Assembly: GCA_902806575.1 (NCBI GenBank)
Contig: CADCXD010000004.1
Location: 1,550,001-1,614,000, forward strand
Direction: 5' to 3'
Origin: Jackrogersella multiformis
Lineage: Eukaryota; Ascomycota; Sordariomycetes; Xylariales; Hypoxylaceae
DNA length: 64,000 bases
The translations under genes were made by a program, and so were the position numbers. Positions 34,950 to 48,830 of this stretch are shown in pieces. Position 1 is the first letter of the stretch. Each line of letters starts with the position of its first letter. The notes below the pieces were generated by a model, which saw nothing but the letters and a program-made list of their open reading frames with translations, did no database searches and had not been told where the DNA came from.

Positions 34950-35636
34950 GCGGACGGGGCGGCATGGCGGCAGCTTTGTGCCCAGTGCAGGAGGAAGGGC
35001 AAGCGCGTCTGCCTCCAGTTTGTAGTCGATGCGGTGCGTGACGAAGTTGAGCGCGTTTATTATTATTATTATTATTTTAGCGATGCTTAGCTGCGGCGTC
35101 GGATCGTTGGTGAGGCCGGTTTCCACGGTATTAGGGCAATTGTTTGACGGAGTTTTAGTAAAATTCTTAAGGCTAGGGACTTCTAGGTTGACATCTAAAA
35201 TGGCTTGGACTTGGTATATACTGCACGGTGCTGCGGTAGTAGCGTTGGAGGGCATTGGAATGGAATGAGGCAGTAATGAATAACTACATACCTACCTGGT
35301 ACTCTAGGGATCCTCCCTTGCCTCTCTGACGACGTACTGTGATGCTAATGTGATATCCAATCTACGCCGAGACCTTGCCTATGATTAGGCTCTTGCATAC
35401 AATGGGACTTGTAGCTCAGGAGTCGTCGTTTAGACACTAAGAGCATCAATGATAACAGACTTAATCTCGTCGCAGAAAACACTTCGAAACTACTATTAAA
35501 TCTGTCCAATTTGTAAAGCCTACATATCCCCCTAGATACAATATTCGAAGACAAAGGATATCAATTTCTGCTCTTAGGTTCGTTGCGCAACCTCACTTTG
35601 CCACCACCGTCGACCCCTTAACCACAATCGCCGTGA
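34950..35636. other. Convergent intergenic spacer
   Basis: About 690 bp between two converging 3' ends. It contains an (ATT)n run near 35058-35078. The long minus-strand frame that crosses the b561 gene and this spacer is an antisense shadow of GC-rich coding sequence. Confidence 0.6.
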
Positions 35637-38600
35637 TCACCATAGCTCGCAGGTAGGCTCCTTGACCGGGCAGTTGAAGCTCTCCCTGAACGCTCTGGAG
35701 TTCGCCGTAGTCCCCAATACGCGCGCGAAGGCCGGCGAGTGCGGGTCGGTGTATATGCGTTGGATCGCCTGTTCGTTTCGGGTCTTCCCGCACCACCAGT
35801 TGGCGTAGAAGATAAAGAAGAGCTGCTCGTGGGTGAAGAAGTCTAGCCCGGGGAGGCTTTGGTCCGGTGTGGCCCCTATTCGGTTCTTCCACGCCGTGAA
35901 GGCCGCGGAAACGCCGCCGGCGTCGGCGATGTTCTCGCCTTGGGTAAGCTTTCCGTTGACGTGGAGCGGCTTGCCGTCACTGCCCGTGACTGTAAAGTTG
36001 CTGTACTGCTCCACGAAGCAGTTGGCGCGCTTGTCGAACTCTTGCACTGTATTATTTGTCCACCAATCCGTAAAATTTCCGTTCTCATCATAGTGCCTCC
36101 CCGAGTTATCAAAAGCGTGGGAGAGCTCATGACCGGCGACTGATGCAAAAGCACCGTAAGACACGTAGTTAGGCAGCCCCAATTCAAAGACGGGGAACTG
36201 CATGATACCGGCAGGAAAGACGATCTCGTTGCCTACGGGATTGTAATAAGCGTTGACGACGTCAGCCTGCATACCCCATTCGCCACGATCAACTGGTTTT
36301 CCGAGCGCCGACCAGGTCCTATTGATTTCCCGACCCTTGCTCAACAAAGTGTTGTTGAAGAAGGAGTCCGAAATGCTCAGGCCACTGTAATAAGCCTGCA
36401 GCGCGTCGGGGTTCGTTATATTCGGGGAAGTCGTGGGGAAACCAATCTTCTGATCGATGTTGTTTACCTTGTTCGCGGCCAACTTCTTAACCGAGTCGTC
36501 CATCCAACTCAGACCATTTAGTTTCGAAATGAACTGGTGCTTGATATCCATTATTATTTGATCGCCGTAGTTTTTGGCTTCGTCGGAGAAGGCTGCTTCA
36601 ATATAGAACCGACTTAATATCCAACCGAGGGTATTGTCGACATAGGTGACGCAAGTCTTCCACCGTTCCGACTTGGTGTTGGGGTCCTAGAAATGGTTAA
36701 TCGTTCTGCTACCACAAAACATAGAGTGAACCCCTTACCTTTCCAGATAGAACATTGGAAAATTGTTGGATCGGCTGAACCTCCAGTCCTTCAACATAAG
36801 ATGAATATTCCTGAACTAGTTGCCAGATCAAATAACCCTGTACGGCGGACTTGGGGGTATTAGAGACGATCTCAGATACATTGGCCAAGAACTCCGGGAA
36901 CGCCAACAGCATACTGTCTGCAGCATAGTTCTGAGGAACCAAGCCCTTCACGACGGAATCCAACCCAATTGCTGGACCGATTTTTTTAACGTCAGCAATC
37001 TTGACAATGTTGTAGTATATCTAGGTTCATTAGCTTTCCTCCAGAATTGCGAAGCGAAGCTAAGATCTTACAGTAACGTCTGACTGGTCCTCAGCAGGTG
37101 GCGTTATCGCCGCAATCTTTTTCTCAAGATCGATAACGGATTGTGCAAGCTGTGTAGCTGATGTTTTTGAAGAGTTGGTTGGAAGTAGAGCAGCGAAAAC
37201 CTCTCCGAGCATGGTTTGATATGTGCTCAAGGTATCGTTATCCTGGTAATACTCTGGCGAGGGTAGCGTAAGTCCAGCTGGGTATGCTTGGATGATGACA
37301 ACGTCAGGGTTCTTGTCATCAGCAGCGACACTAAGGCCTACAAATGATGTAACTCCTATCTTCTCTAGGAGAAGAATAGTATTACTTAGAGAAGCATAAT
37401 CCGATTCTTTGACTGACTCAGAGGCACCCTCGGCGACAGGGAAAGATGTAGCAACTTGGTCTATTAAACTAACCAGAGGCGCAACACCTAATTTTTGAAG
37501 GGTCGTCTCATTCATGCATGAATTATAAGCTTCCTGCATCATGTGGAAGTTATCTTCATCGGGAGAGACAGCATCCTTGACGAGATTCCGAGGCGAAAAT
37601 GAAGAATGCTAGATAAGTGTCAGTAAGATAGACCCTTAAAATACCACCTTTCGCATGCATTATTTGGGCGTTTCCTTTTTACACCTTAAAGCAGTGTATC
37701 GCTATGATATGAAGGAATGGGTTTTGGTGTTTAAGCATGGACAATCTTAGTCACCCAAAATAATCACATACCTCAGAAGTAGATGGATATGCAGACTCTA
37801 GGATGTGCCTGAGGGTAGTTTGACCATTTTCAGACATGATGGTTCCTGTAGAATAGGAAGACTTATCCTGTGGTATATCATGACGGTCATTGAAGCCGTC
37901 ACAGACAAGGGTATCGAAGTGAGTGCATGCGTCGATTTTCTGATAATCCGGTGATAGATTATCTAGTACGGTAAGCTATTTTATCTTCAATAGGAACCAC
38001 GAGGTTTTACTAACAGAGAATCTCCGACGCTGCATGTATGCAGGCCGGTGTTAAACACAACGACGAACTCATGTCTGGCTTCCGTCGAGCACGTGATAAT
38101 ACTGTAAAGGCACTATTAGAGGCTGGTTTTTAGGTAGATTAGAAGGGAGTGTGTAAAAGTTGAAGAGTCTAGGTTTTGGTGAAAAGTGAGGGAATGAGGT
38201 TGCCGAGTCCAATTTCGGTAGAGTGGAAGAATTCGCGGATGAATATAAATCTGCCCTTCTCTTCTCCTGCTCCAATGTTTACTTCGATACATAACACCAC
38301 CTCAATCCGATCCGATATGATCTGATCTGATCTGATCTGATCTATTCACAAGCCGAGAGGTGATCTTAGGAAGGTGTATGTGGTGTAGTAGTAAGACAAA
38401 GCTTGGTTCTGATACAGACAGACATGTGGCTAGGAGAATGCGTCCAAGGTTATCTCAGGAGTAGTGTAGAGAGTATAACTTAGGTAGCAAGTCCAATCCC
38501 GAATAGGTCTGAGGAAGGGCGGTGACGGCAAACCAAGGGTATTTTTCTTCTTCTTACTTACATCCGGATAGAATTAATATTACGATGAAGGCGAGGATTA

Positions 38601-38784
38601 AGAAAGCGCTGACGACGAGCGAGATCCAACGGCGGCGCCTCCAGGTTTTAACCTGAGCGTTGAAATGAACCGAGTCCTCTTCTGGAGTATCAACATTTCC
38701 ATTTTCGTCTTCGTGGTTATTTCCCGTGCCACGTAGCAGGGGTGCCCGCTCGTTATTTGGGACTTGACTTCTTCGTTCAGGCAT
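35637..38784 (-). CDS. Membrane-anchored M13 family zinc metallopeptidase (neprilysin/ECE-like)
   Basis: Six exons, 38562-38784, 38015-38101, 37772-37962, 37072-37608, 36739-37020 and 35637-36686, give 789 residues; every junction is GT...AG and in frame. Residues 1-52 are polar and end in a basic W-R-R-R-R stretch, followed by one transmembrane segment at 53-74, so a type II topology is expected. The Cys-rich start of the ectodomain (S-L-C-L-T-P-A-C-I-H-A-A-S) is typical. The catalytic domain has N-A-Y-Y-N-P near 585, the zinc motif H-E-L-S-H at 626-630, E-N-I-A-D at 691-695 (third ligand) and a C-terminal C-E-L-W. M13 enzymes cleave short peptides outside the cell or in the secretory lumen. 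All metal ligands are present, so it should be active. The first intron, about 460 nt, is unusually long for this window and could hide a small exon. Confidence 0.92.
38306..38343. repeat. (GATCT)n pentanucleotide repeat in an M13 peptidase intron
   Basis: Four to five perfect GATCT units after degenerate copies, inside the long first intron. The unit is near-palindromic (GATC). Confidence 0.9.
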
Positions 38785-40440
38785 GCTGTGTTCACTAATG
38801 ATGCAGTGTGAGGATAGAAATCACCTGGCCAGCCAAGAGACGCCAGCAAGGTCCACTGCTAATAGTTTATGTGCACGATCAGCGTCGGCGTCAGCGTGCA
38901 GGATAGTACAATTTAGCTACCTATGTACCTAGGTAAGTAACTAGTGTAGGCTAGGTAGGTAAGCAACAGCTAATTGCACATATCCGCCTTAACGGGCTGA
39001 CGAGGTGGTTATGAGTGAGTAGGTATTACCGGTAGGTGACAGGTAGGTAGGTAGGTACCTAAGGTAGACAGGTGAGGAGCAATCAATTTATGTATGAGGT
39101 GACGTTTAGATGAGCATATTGATGACCTATTAAAAGCCGGTAAGGAGGTCGAAATGGCCTAAGCGTCAAACGTCCGGTGTTGGCCGAGCAAAAAGAGGAT
39201 ACCACGCTATTTTCCGGGGTAGCTACTGGGCTATTCATTGGAATGGATAATGTGCCCTGATTGGCCCTGGAATGGATCGTCATATGTTCCCCTGCAGCAG
39301 TGCGGCACGGTTGCTACCAGGTACCTACCTACACTACATAGTAGGTACCGGTAGGTATCCTGGAATGCCCAGAACCTATACGTGGGGCTAGAAGGCTGAC
39401 ATAGGGCGGCCGACATCGAAACACACCTGGGCATTCTGTTAAATGCTGAGTACCTATTAATATCTTTTTTTAATAGTCGCTTCTTCCTAGAGAGCGAAGG
39501 CGTCTTGGTTTCAAAAACATCCTTGGATCGTGTAAATATTATTTTATAATTAGCAAAGCAACAAGTTCTTAGTTAGGTAGGCTTAGAGACAACACAACTT
39601 GGAAGACGAGTTCTAGTTCAAGTTTCTTGAAAGCGTGTTACCAGGAGTTTGTCCGGCAGTTACGTAGATACCAACTACCATATGTAGCCTAGGTATATAA
39701 ATATAAGGTTGTTAATCGTCTTAGCATATGCTTACCTACATACATAAGTAAACAGGTATATGCCAGGTGCCTACCTACCTACATAGGTATTAGTTATCTG
39801 GGTGTGATATGAGTATTATTCTCTCCGTCTATCAACATGAGCTCCACCACGATGTTTAACTTCGTCCAGATTGTTGTTGTACTCATGTCTAGAAAGTTAC
39901 CTAAGCCTCAAGTGGACCATGAACAAAGTTAACTCAGATACCTAGGTAATCATCATTGCAGGGTCCATTGCGAATCGGACTTCACGTCATCCTAACCAAA
40001 TAGTAGCTGGTAATGACGTGCGACTAGCCACATGGAAATAGCAGATCTCCCCTTATAGAAGATATAGGTAGTACTCTCTCCTTTCTAGATCTTGGCACTC
40101 CTCGAGAAAACTGGGCATCCATTTTATATCCTCAAGTTGCCAGGCAGCCTCACGCCGGAACCAATCATAACTTAGGTTAAGCATGATACTTCCATCATGG
40201 CTACTGAGCTTCCTACCTATCTATAAATTTAATAAATCCCCAATAATTCTTGTCGCGAGGACCATGGATCTCTTAGTTTCGATCCCGGTTACGTTATCCG
40301 ATATTACCGCCTCCAGATCTTATATTTCAACATCAAGTTTTATAATAAACTTATATTTGTTCGTCTATACGAAAGAACTCCATGAAATCAGCTTAAGGAA
40401 CTTTATGTTGGTCGACAAATTGTTTCCCCTTTTATCCCGG
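38785..40440. other. Intergenic region left of the AT-rich island
   Basis: About 1.65 kb. The part near 38785 should be the M13 peptidase promoter. Many TACCTAGGTA-family palindromes occur at about 38926, 39045-39065, 39320-39355, 39765-39790 and 39939. One 89-codon frame (40183-40452) ends at the island border; it has no recognisable domain and is not called. Confidence 0.55.
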
Positions 40441-40925
40441 TTAATAATGTAATGAAGTTAACCTTAAAATTTTATAACCCTTTAAATAAGGTTAAAAATA
40501 TAAACCAAGCTTAAACTTCTTTATTATTAACCATATGAAAAGGTATTTATATAAATGTCGTGACTTTAATATTATTATTAATATATATTTATATATATAA
40601 TTACATTTAATATATTTACTTAATATTAATTACGTAATATATATTAATATAAATTAAATTAAAACGTATATAAAATATTATATATAACATTTAATTTAAT
40701 ATTATAAATTATTTAATATTTATATTATTAAAAGGTTTAATAGCTTTATTATTTTAACTTAAAATTATTTATATATAATTTATATTAAACGATTACGTTA
40801 AAATAATATAATAAAAAATATTTATTTATATATTATATTAAGTAATTTTTATTTTTATATATAAAGTTTAATTTTAATCTCGTTAACGAGTAATTTATTT
40901 TTCTTTAATTTTTTATACTTTTTAT
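40441..40925. other. AT-rich flank outside the outer LTR element
   Basis: About 485 bp of very AT-rich sequence immediately left of the outer 5' LTR. It lies outside the element by the LTR comparison, yet it shares the same loss of CA/TG dinucleotides. The simplest reading is RIP leaking into single-copy flank; a further decayed repeat is the alternative. Confidence 0.55.
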
Positions 40926-41235
40926 TATTATATAAATAAACTTTACGAAATAAAATATAATTAATATATATATATAAATTAATAAATATAAAATATATTA
41001 AAACTTATAAAATAAAATTATTAAATAAAAATAATTAAAAAGTTTAATTAATATATGTAAAATTAAATTAATAAAATTAAAAAAACGTTAATAACGTTTA
41101 AAAAATATTTAAATTATATATATATAAATTATTACGCTTTATTTCGTAGGAAAAAAAAAAGTAAAAACCTTAAAATTAAAAAAAATTATTATTTAAAATT
41201 AAATTATAATTTTAAGCTTTATTACTTTTATTATA
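40926..41235 (+). repeat. 5' LTR of the outer retrotransposon
   Basis: 310 bp, heavily RIP-mutated along its whole length. It pairs with 56026-56338 and begins TATTATATAAATAAAC, the expected TG having become TA. Confidence 0.85.
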
Positions 41236-43890
41236 AATAAAAAAATTTATTTTAAGAAGATTTTATTTTTAAAAAAGCACGTGTTTTTCGAAAGAAAATT
41301 AATCTTTTTTTTAAAAAATTACCTTATTTTAATAATTTATACATAATTAATTTACTTAAAAAAGTTTTTTATTAAAGTATATTATATTAATTTTATTTAT
41401 TAATTTTATTTATTAATTTTATTATTATATATATTATTATAATTATAAAGGAAATTTTATATTTTATTATTTTATAAATATTTAAACCGAGTATTTATAT
41501 TTTAACTTTATTATTTATTAATTTATAAAACCTCGAATTATTTTTTTCGTTAAACGATAAATAATTTTCCGAATTTTTAATAATATTTTTCTTACGAAAC
41601 TTTAAAGTTAAAAATAAGCTTAAAAAATTACCGTTTATAAGAATGTATTAAAATTAAACGACGTTTTAATATACGGTTTTTTATTAAAACGTTTAAAATA
41701 AAAAATATATTATTTTAAGATTTTTTTTTATTTTTAAATTATTTTAATTTAATAACGATAATGTTATAATTTTTAAAATTATAAAATAATTATGCGAAAC
41801 GTTTTTAATATTAATAATATTAAAGTTAATTTTAATAATTCTTTTATATAATTTATTAAGTTTTATTAAAAAATATACGATAATTATTATATTATTTAAA
41901 TATTTATTATTATCGTTACGAGTAATTAAATTATTAATGAAAATTAAATTTAAAATTAATATAATATAATTTAAATAATTTATAATACGATAATTTAATT
42001 TAATTAAATCGATATAATGTTAATAAACGAATAAATAATTTATTTTAAATAATAAATTTAAAATATAATTATTTAATATATATAAAATAATTAAGCCCGA
42101 TAAAAAGTTATTAATAAATTTAAAGAAATGGTTAATTATTATTAATAAGTTTTTTAAACCTTTTATTAAAATATTAAAAAGTAAAAAAATCTTTAATAAA
42201 AGGTAATAAATTAAGTTTATATTAAAAAATCTTAAATTAATGATTTTTTTATAAAAAAATATATAAACTTTACGTATATTAATATAAAAACTTACCGTTA
42301 ATTTAATAATTTAAAGGTTTATATTTAAACCGTTTTTAACGAATTTAATATTTAATTAACCTTTAATAAATTAATTAATTTTAACTTTATTTTAAAACAT
42401 ATTAAAAAACGTATTAAATTAAAAATGTTAATTAAATTAAATCTTTTCGATCGAAAAAACTTAATATATTTTAAAGTATTATTTATTAAATATTTTAATT
42501 TAAAAGCTTAAATAAAAAACCTTTTTTTTTATAATCTTTTTTATAAATTTAAGTTAAAAAAATAATTAAAAAAACTCGAGTATAATTTAACTTTATTAAA
42601 ATTAATCTTTTTATATTTAAAAGTAATAAAAAAAGATTTTTTTAAAAAAAGCCGTTAAAATATTTAATAATAACTTAAGCAATTTTAATTTCGATAATTA
42701 ATTTTAAAACCTTAAATTATTTAAAGACTTTTTTAAAGAATTACCTCGAAATAATTTTACGTTTTTAAACGACGACGAAAACTTTTTACTTTAAAATAAT
42801 AATAACCGATTATTTAAAGTTTTAAAACGATTAATTTATTTTTTTACGTTATAATTATCGTTAATTTAATATAACTTAATAAACTTATCGTTTATAATAA
42901 TAAAAATCTTTTAAAGTTTTAAATTTAATAAATAAAAGTTAAAGTATATTTAAAAACGTATACGAAAAGTTTTTTTAAAGATTTTTATCGCATTAATTAA
43001 GTTAAATTATTATTATTTAAAAAAATATAATTATAATATTAATAACGTAAAAGTTAAGTTATATAATTAAAAGTTTTTAATATTTAAATAATATACGTTA
43101 TTACCTTTTAAAAATATTTTACGGATTTTTCGAAAAAACATTATAACTTAAAAAAAATAAGCTTAAATATTAAAAAAATGTTACTTAATTTTATCGAATT
43201 ATTAAATTTTAATAAAATAATTTAATAGTTTAAAATAACGTTTTAAAATTATATCGTTAAAATTTCTTTTAATAAAATTATTAAATTAATTTATTTTAAA
43301 TAAAAAAAATTTCGCCGTTATTTAAAAAGTAAATTAAATATATAAAAACATATTAATTAATTTTAATATTTCGGGAAAAGAAAAGTTCGTTTCGATTTAA
43401 AAGCTTATAAAGTTAAATTAAATTAATTACGAAAAGAAAACCCGTTTTAATTTAAGTTAAAATTAATTTTTAAGAAATAACGATAAACTTAAAAACGAAA
43501 ATAAATTAAAATTAAATTAAAAAAATAAGGTTTAATTTAATAATAAAGATATTTTAAAAATAATTAATTAAATAAATATAAATTAATAAAGAAAAGATAA
43601 AAAATCTTATTAACGTTATAAACGTAATAATTATTAAATTTTTTTATTTCGTTAAAAAAAACGTTAATAATAAAAACTTATTATTAAACCCGGATAAAAA
43701 ATTTTTTATAAAATAATCTTAAAATAATAATATTTAATTTATACTTTTATTATAAATAAATAAATAAATATAACTTTACGAGAATTATTTTATTTTTAAA
43801 TTATAAAAATCGAAAATTTCGATTTAAAATTTTAAATAGTTTTAACGTTACACTTCGTTAAATTTTATAATTAAATTAAATTAAAATATA

Positions 43891-43895
43891 TTAAA
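43891..43895. repeat. Target-site duplication TTAAA, left copy
   Basis: Identical to 53360-53364. The two copies directly abut the inner LTRs, which shows that the inner element inserted by integrase-type transposition into the outer one. Confidence 0.85.
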
Positions 43896-44043
43896 TGTAA
43901 GGAGCCATAATTACATAGTTTATGGTTAAAGTAATGGCCCGTGCTTTATACTTATTAACTGTTCTTTAAGATATTAATTTTACTTTTATTTTTAAAAAAA
44001 TAATTATTTTAAGACTTTTATTTTAACTTATTAATATATAATA
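43896..44043 (+). repeat. 5' LTR of the inner retrotransposon
   Basis: 148 bp; the less mutated of the pair in its first 60 bp (it retains GGAGCC, TACATAG and ATGGCCCGTGC). Confidence 0.88.
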
Positions 44044-44045
44044 AA

Positions 44046-44048
44046 TGG
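44046..44048 (+). other. Candidate primer-binding site start (TGG)
   Basis: TGG two bases after the 5' LTR would pair with the 3' CCA of a tRNA primer. RIP decay prevents identifying the tRNA. Confidence 0.35.
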
Positions 44049-46439
44049 TAACATTTTACTTTTATTATATTATAACGATTTATATTTTACCGTTAAATTA
44101 ATTAAGCTTTTAATTAATTAATAAGGACTTAAAGCCAGTTAATCGCGATAAGTTAACGTGGTAAAAACTTAATTAATAATTATTAAACCTTAAATATTAT
44201 TAAATTTTAAATATTTTATAACCATTTTTTTTATTACTTAATGGTTTTTACCTTTTTATTATTATTAATTAAATTTAATTACGTTATTATTTTCTTATAA
44301 TATTATAATTTACGTATTAACGTTATTTTAATAAAATTAAGCTTTTTTAATCGATTAAGTTTTTTCCTTTTTTATAACTTTAAATTTTAATAACGATAAT
44401 ATTTTATAAATTATTGCTTTTATTTATAATTACCGAAACCTTTAAATAATATAAAAGTTATATTAATTATATGTGAATAATTTATTACTTTACGTAAATA
44501 TATTATTAAATATAAAATTAATTTTTTTATTAATATAAAGCTCTCGCATTATACGAAATTTTATAATAAAAGCGTTACTTTATAACCTTTAATAAGTATT
44601 AAACCTTTAAAAGTTTAAGTAAATATTTAATAAAACGTTAAAAGTTATATTATAACTTATTTTATTAAATTTAAAAATTCTTGCTTAAAGGTTAATATTA
44701 ATTTTAACATTAATTTTTTATATTAATTATTTTTATATATTAACCGATAAAATTAATTTTTTACCTATTAATTTAATATTAATTAACTTTTTAACCGATT
44801 TAAATTTTATAATATTATTAATAAAATTATTAATAAGGAAAATAATTAACTTAATCGATTATTAAATTCCTTTATTATTTAATTTTCGATTATTAATTCT
44901 TTTAATATTACTAACGTTATTATAATTTTTATTAATTTATAACTTAAGAATATAATTTATAACTTAAGAATATAATTTATAATAACTTTAATAATTACTT
45001 TAAGTTATTTAATAATTACTTTAACGTTTATATTTAATTTATATTATTAATTTTATATTAAGAAATTTAACCGTAATTTATTAAAAGAATTAAAGTTAAT
45101 AAAATTACGTAAGTAATTATATAAAGCTTTCGGATAATTTTTTCGATATTTTTAATTATTTATTAAGAGATTTAATTATAAACGTATATAATTATATCGT
45201 AAAAAATTAATGTTAATAAAGCTATATAAATAATTATATAAAACTTTAAAATTAACTTTTTTATATTTTTAACTTTTTATTAAAAAATTAAGTTATAAAT
45301 AATTAAATTAATACTTATCATATATTTATTTATTATGTTTTTTTTTCTCGTAATAAGGTACGTAATTATATTATAAATTCTTTATATCAAATAAAAATAT
45401 ATAATTTAATTAATTAATTAAAATTTAAGATAAAATAATTTAAATAATAGTTAATTAATTTACTTAACCTTTCGTTTTAAAGCTAAAATAACCTTTAATA
45501 AATAAACCCGATTAACCTTAAAAATTATAACTTTCATTAATTAATTTTATCTTTAAATTAATATATAAATCGTAAGTATATATTACGAAATAAATTATAA
45601 TTTTATTTATAATCGAACGTTAAGTTATTAATAAGCCGCTTAATAATTTAATTAACGATATTTTAATATTTATATAATTATAAAAGAATAAAACGAATTA
45701 TTAATTAATATTAAGAGATTAAATAATTTACGATATTAATTATTTTATAATAAATATAAATAAGTTTATAATAATAAATAATTCTTTTATTAAAGGTAAT
45801 TATACGTATTAACGTAATATTTATATATAAATAAATTTTATTTAAGCAGTTTATTAAAAACTTACGAAAGCCGTAAAAATTAAAGGTAATTTTTATAAAT
45901 TATTTCGTAAAGATTCATAAAATTAATAAATAAGTTAAGTACTTATTAAAGAAAAGTAAAAAATATAAAACGATACGAAATATGCTTTTAAAGCGTTATT
46001 TAATTAATATAAAATCCGTATATTAAAAGCTTTAATATTTTTAAAAAAAGCGAAGTATATTTTAAAACTTTACTTTAAAAATATATTTATTAAAATTTAA
46101 TTATTAAATATTATTTAGAATTATTAAGCATTTAAATTAATTATAATTTATAATAAATTAAACTTAAAATTTAAAGTAATAAAAGTTATTAACTTAAAGT
46201 TAATTATAATAATTATAAACGTTTATTTTAAGTATTTAAATAAGAAATAATTAATATAATATAAGTAAATATTAACGAAAGAAAATAAAGATTTAAAAGT
46301 TAATATTAAACTTTATATAATACTTAATAATATATTTATTTAAAATATTTTTTTTCGACGATATTAAATTATTTAAAAATATTTAACTTATTTATTATAG
46401 TTATAATAATATGATACTTTATATTAATTAATTAAAGGT

Positions 46440-46785
46440 TTATTAAAACGATTGAAATTATCGTAATAATAAGTATAATTAACGAGATAATTATAATTAA
46501 TAACGAAATAATTTTAATTAATATCGAAACGATTATAACTTTAATAATTATAATTAAAAAAAAGATCGCTATAATAATAACCGTGATTAAAATTATAATT
46601 AAAGTTATAATTAAAGCCGCGATCGATATAACGATAAATAAAATAATAAACGTTAAAGTAATAATTAATAAAGTTATTATTATTATAGTCGTGAACGTAA
46701 CCGTAATATTTATAATCGTTATAATTATAAATATTATAATAATCGTCCTCGCTTTTATTAAAAATAATAGGAGAAGATAAGAAAT
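46440..46785 (+). repeat. Low-complexity fossil tract in the inner element, possible Gag tail
   Basis: Imperfect repetition of ATAATTATAATTAA with CGA/CGT codons. In the plus-strand frame starting near 46581 it reads as Asn/Tyr/Arg-rich with stop codons where Trp or Gln codons would decay under RIP. Position upstream of RT and Arg/Asn/Tyr richness suggest the C-terminal part of Gag. No zinc knuckle could be confirmed. Confidence 0.35.
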
Positions 46786-48499
46786 TATCTTAATAATAAT
46801 ATATATTTATAAGATAAAATTAAATACGAATAAAACGAAAAAAATCGTAAAAAAAATAAAAAGGATTTATAAGTAAATGGTTATTTTTTAATAAAAAAAT
46901 ACTTAATAAATAAATTTAAAACCTTTATATTTTACCTTTCGTTTTTTAAAAATAAATCGTTAATTATAAAGAAACGTATATATCGAAAATATTATAAAAC
47001 ATTTAATATTAAACTTAATTATTTTAAATATATATATATTAATAAATATATAAAACTTAAATATTTATAATTACCTTAAAAAGCAAAATAAGCGATAAAG
47101 ATTTAACTTAAAATTAAAAAAGTTATTAATATTTACTTTATTTAAAAATAAATAAGAGCAAAAATATAAATAATATAATCGGAAAATATTATACCTTTAC
47201 CCTTACAATTAAAAAATATAAAAGTTAAAAATACTATCCTTTTACTTTTAAATAAAAAGTTAATAAAATATATAAACTTAAAAGTAAACGTATTAAACAA
47301 ATCGAGATAAAAATAGACGATATATATAAATATTAACGCATTTAATTAAATAATAAATAAAATATAATTAAAAGATTTTATCGAAAATTACGAAATATTT
47401 AAATTAAATAAACTTATATATATATAAGAAATAATCTCGGGAAGATTAATTATAAAAATTAAAGCTAGATTTTTAATTAAATTTTAAGGAAAAACGATAT
47501 ATAAACGGTAAGTTTAAATTTAAATCTTAATAAAAGCATAAATTAATTATTTGGATTTTTAGTTTAACTTATTAATAAGAAATGATTTTTTAAAAAAATA
47601 TAACGTAATTATTAATTATAATAAAACATATATAATTTTAATATTATATCTTAAAATTTAAATATTTATAAGATATTATCGTTTAAAAGGTTAAATATAA
47701 TAACAAGTTTTAATTATAAATTAATTTCTTATTTTCGTTAAAATAATAATACTTATTTTAATATATTATTTTAATTTATTATATAAATTTTTTATTATTT
47801 TTTACGTTAAAATAAAAAACGTAATAAATAATATTTATAATATAAATATATTTAAAGGAATTACTTTTTTAAATATATTTAATAAGCTTATAATTTTACG
47901 ACGTAATATTAAAATCGAAGTAATTAAAGAAATTACCGAAAAAGAAAATGTAAATATTTTATAAAAAAAAGCTAATTTAACGTAAACATATATAATATTT
48001 TAACGCGAGAAAGATAATTTATTAATAAAATTTAATTTAAATAACGAAATGTTAAAAGCTTTATTATTAACCGATAAATCTTTTATTAATTTATAATTAT
48101 TATTAAAAATAAAATAAGATTTTATCGAAGTAAATATACCGATTTTAGGTATATTTAAATTTAAAAATGCTTTAAAGTTTATAATTAAAAAAAACGTGCA
48201 TATTTACAATTTTAACCTTTTTTTTACTCGATAATTATTTATTTTAATAAATAAATAAAATATTTAACATAATCGTAATATTATCGATATGTTAAAAGAA
48301 GAAAAAATAACGATCGATTTAATCGACAATTAATAAGAAAAGTATAAACCCGGACACATATATTCGTTAAATATATAAAATAAAGAATTTTTTAATAAAA
48401 CTTTCGATTAAATATATAATTAAGATAAAATAAATTAATAAAAAATAATTATACCGTTTAATTATCCTTATTATATTATTTAAAGGCTTATTAACGATA

Positions 48500-48830
48500 A
48501 GAAAAAAGGGTCGAATAATTATCGACCTTAAATTATTAAATAAAAATGCTTTAATAAATATTTACTTATTATTATATTAAAAGGAAATCGTTTAAAAAAT
48601 ATAAAGAAAGAAAGTTTTTAACGTTATAAATAAGGCCTTATTTTTTTATTAATTACTTATTACGTTTAAGTATAAAGATAAAATAACGGTAATATCGTTA
48701 AAAAGTTTAAAAATTTTTAACGTTACGTTAATAAAATTTAAGAATTTTCCAGCCTTTACGTAACGATTTATAAATTAAAGATTAAAGCTTTTTTAAAGTT
48801 TTATTAAGGCATATATCGATAATATTATAA
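48500..48830 (+). pseudogene. Fossil reverse transcriptase of the inner element
   Basis: In one plus-strand frame the sequence reads I-I-I-D-L with a following L-N-K at 48515-48545, and Y-I-D-N at 48812-48823, about 290 nt downstream. This is the spacing and order of the Gypsy RT motifs (the R-x-x-x-D-x-R-x-L-N block and the catalytic Y-x-D-D, whose last Asp is decayed). Stops in between (TAA) sit where Gln or Trp codons would decay under RIP. Not functional. Confidence 0.7.

Noticed and set aside
34347..35255. 302-codon minus-strand frame opposite the cytochrome b561-like gene
   Set aside because: Antisense shadow of a GC-rich exon; composition is Ala/Gly/Glu/Val-heavy without domains.
40183..40452. 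An 89-codon open frame at the left edge of the island
   Set aside because: No domain or family resemblance; it ends where AT-rich decay begins and lacks features of the neighbouring genes. It could be a remnant, but nothing supports calling it.
46583..46780. A 65-codon open frame in the AT-rich island
   Set aside because: It is an almost pure Ile/Asn/Val/Lys string produced by RIP-decayed low-complexity sequence, with no start context.
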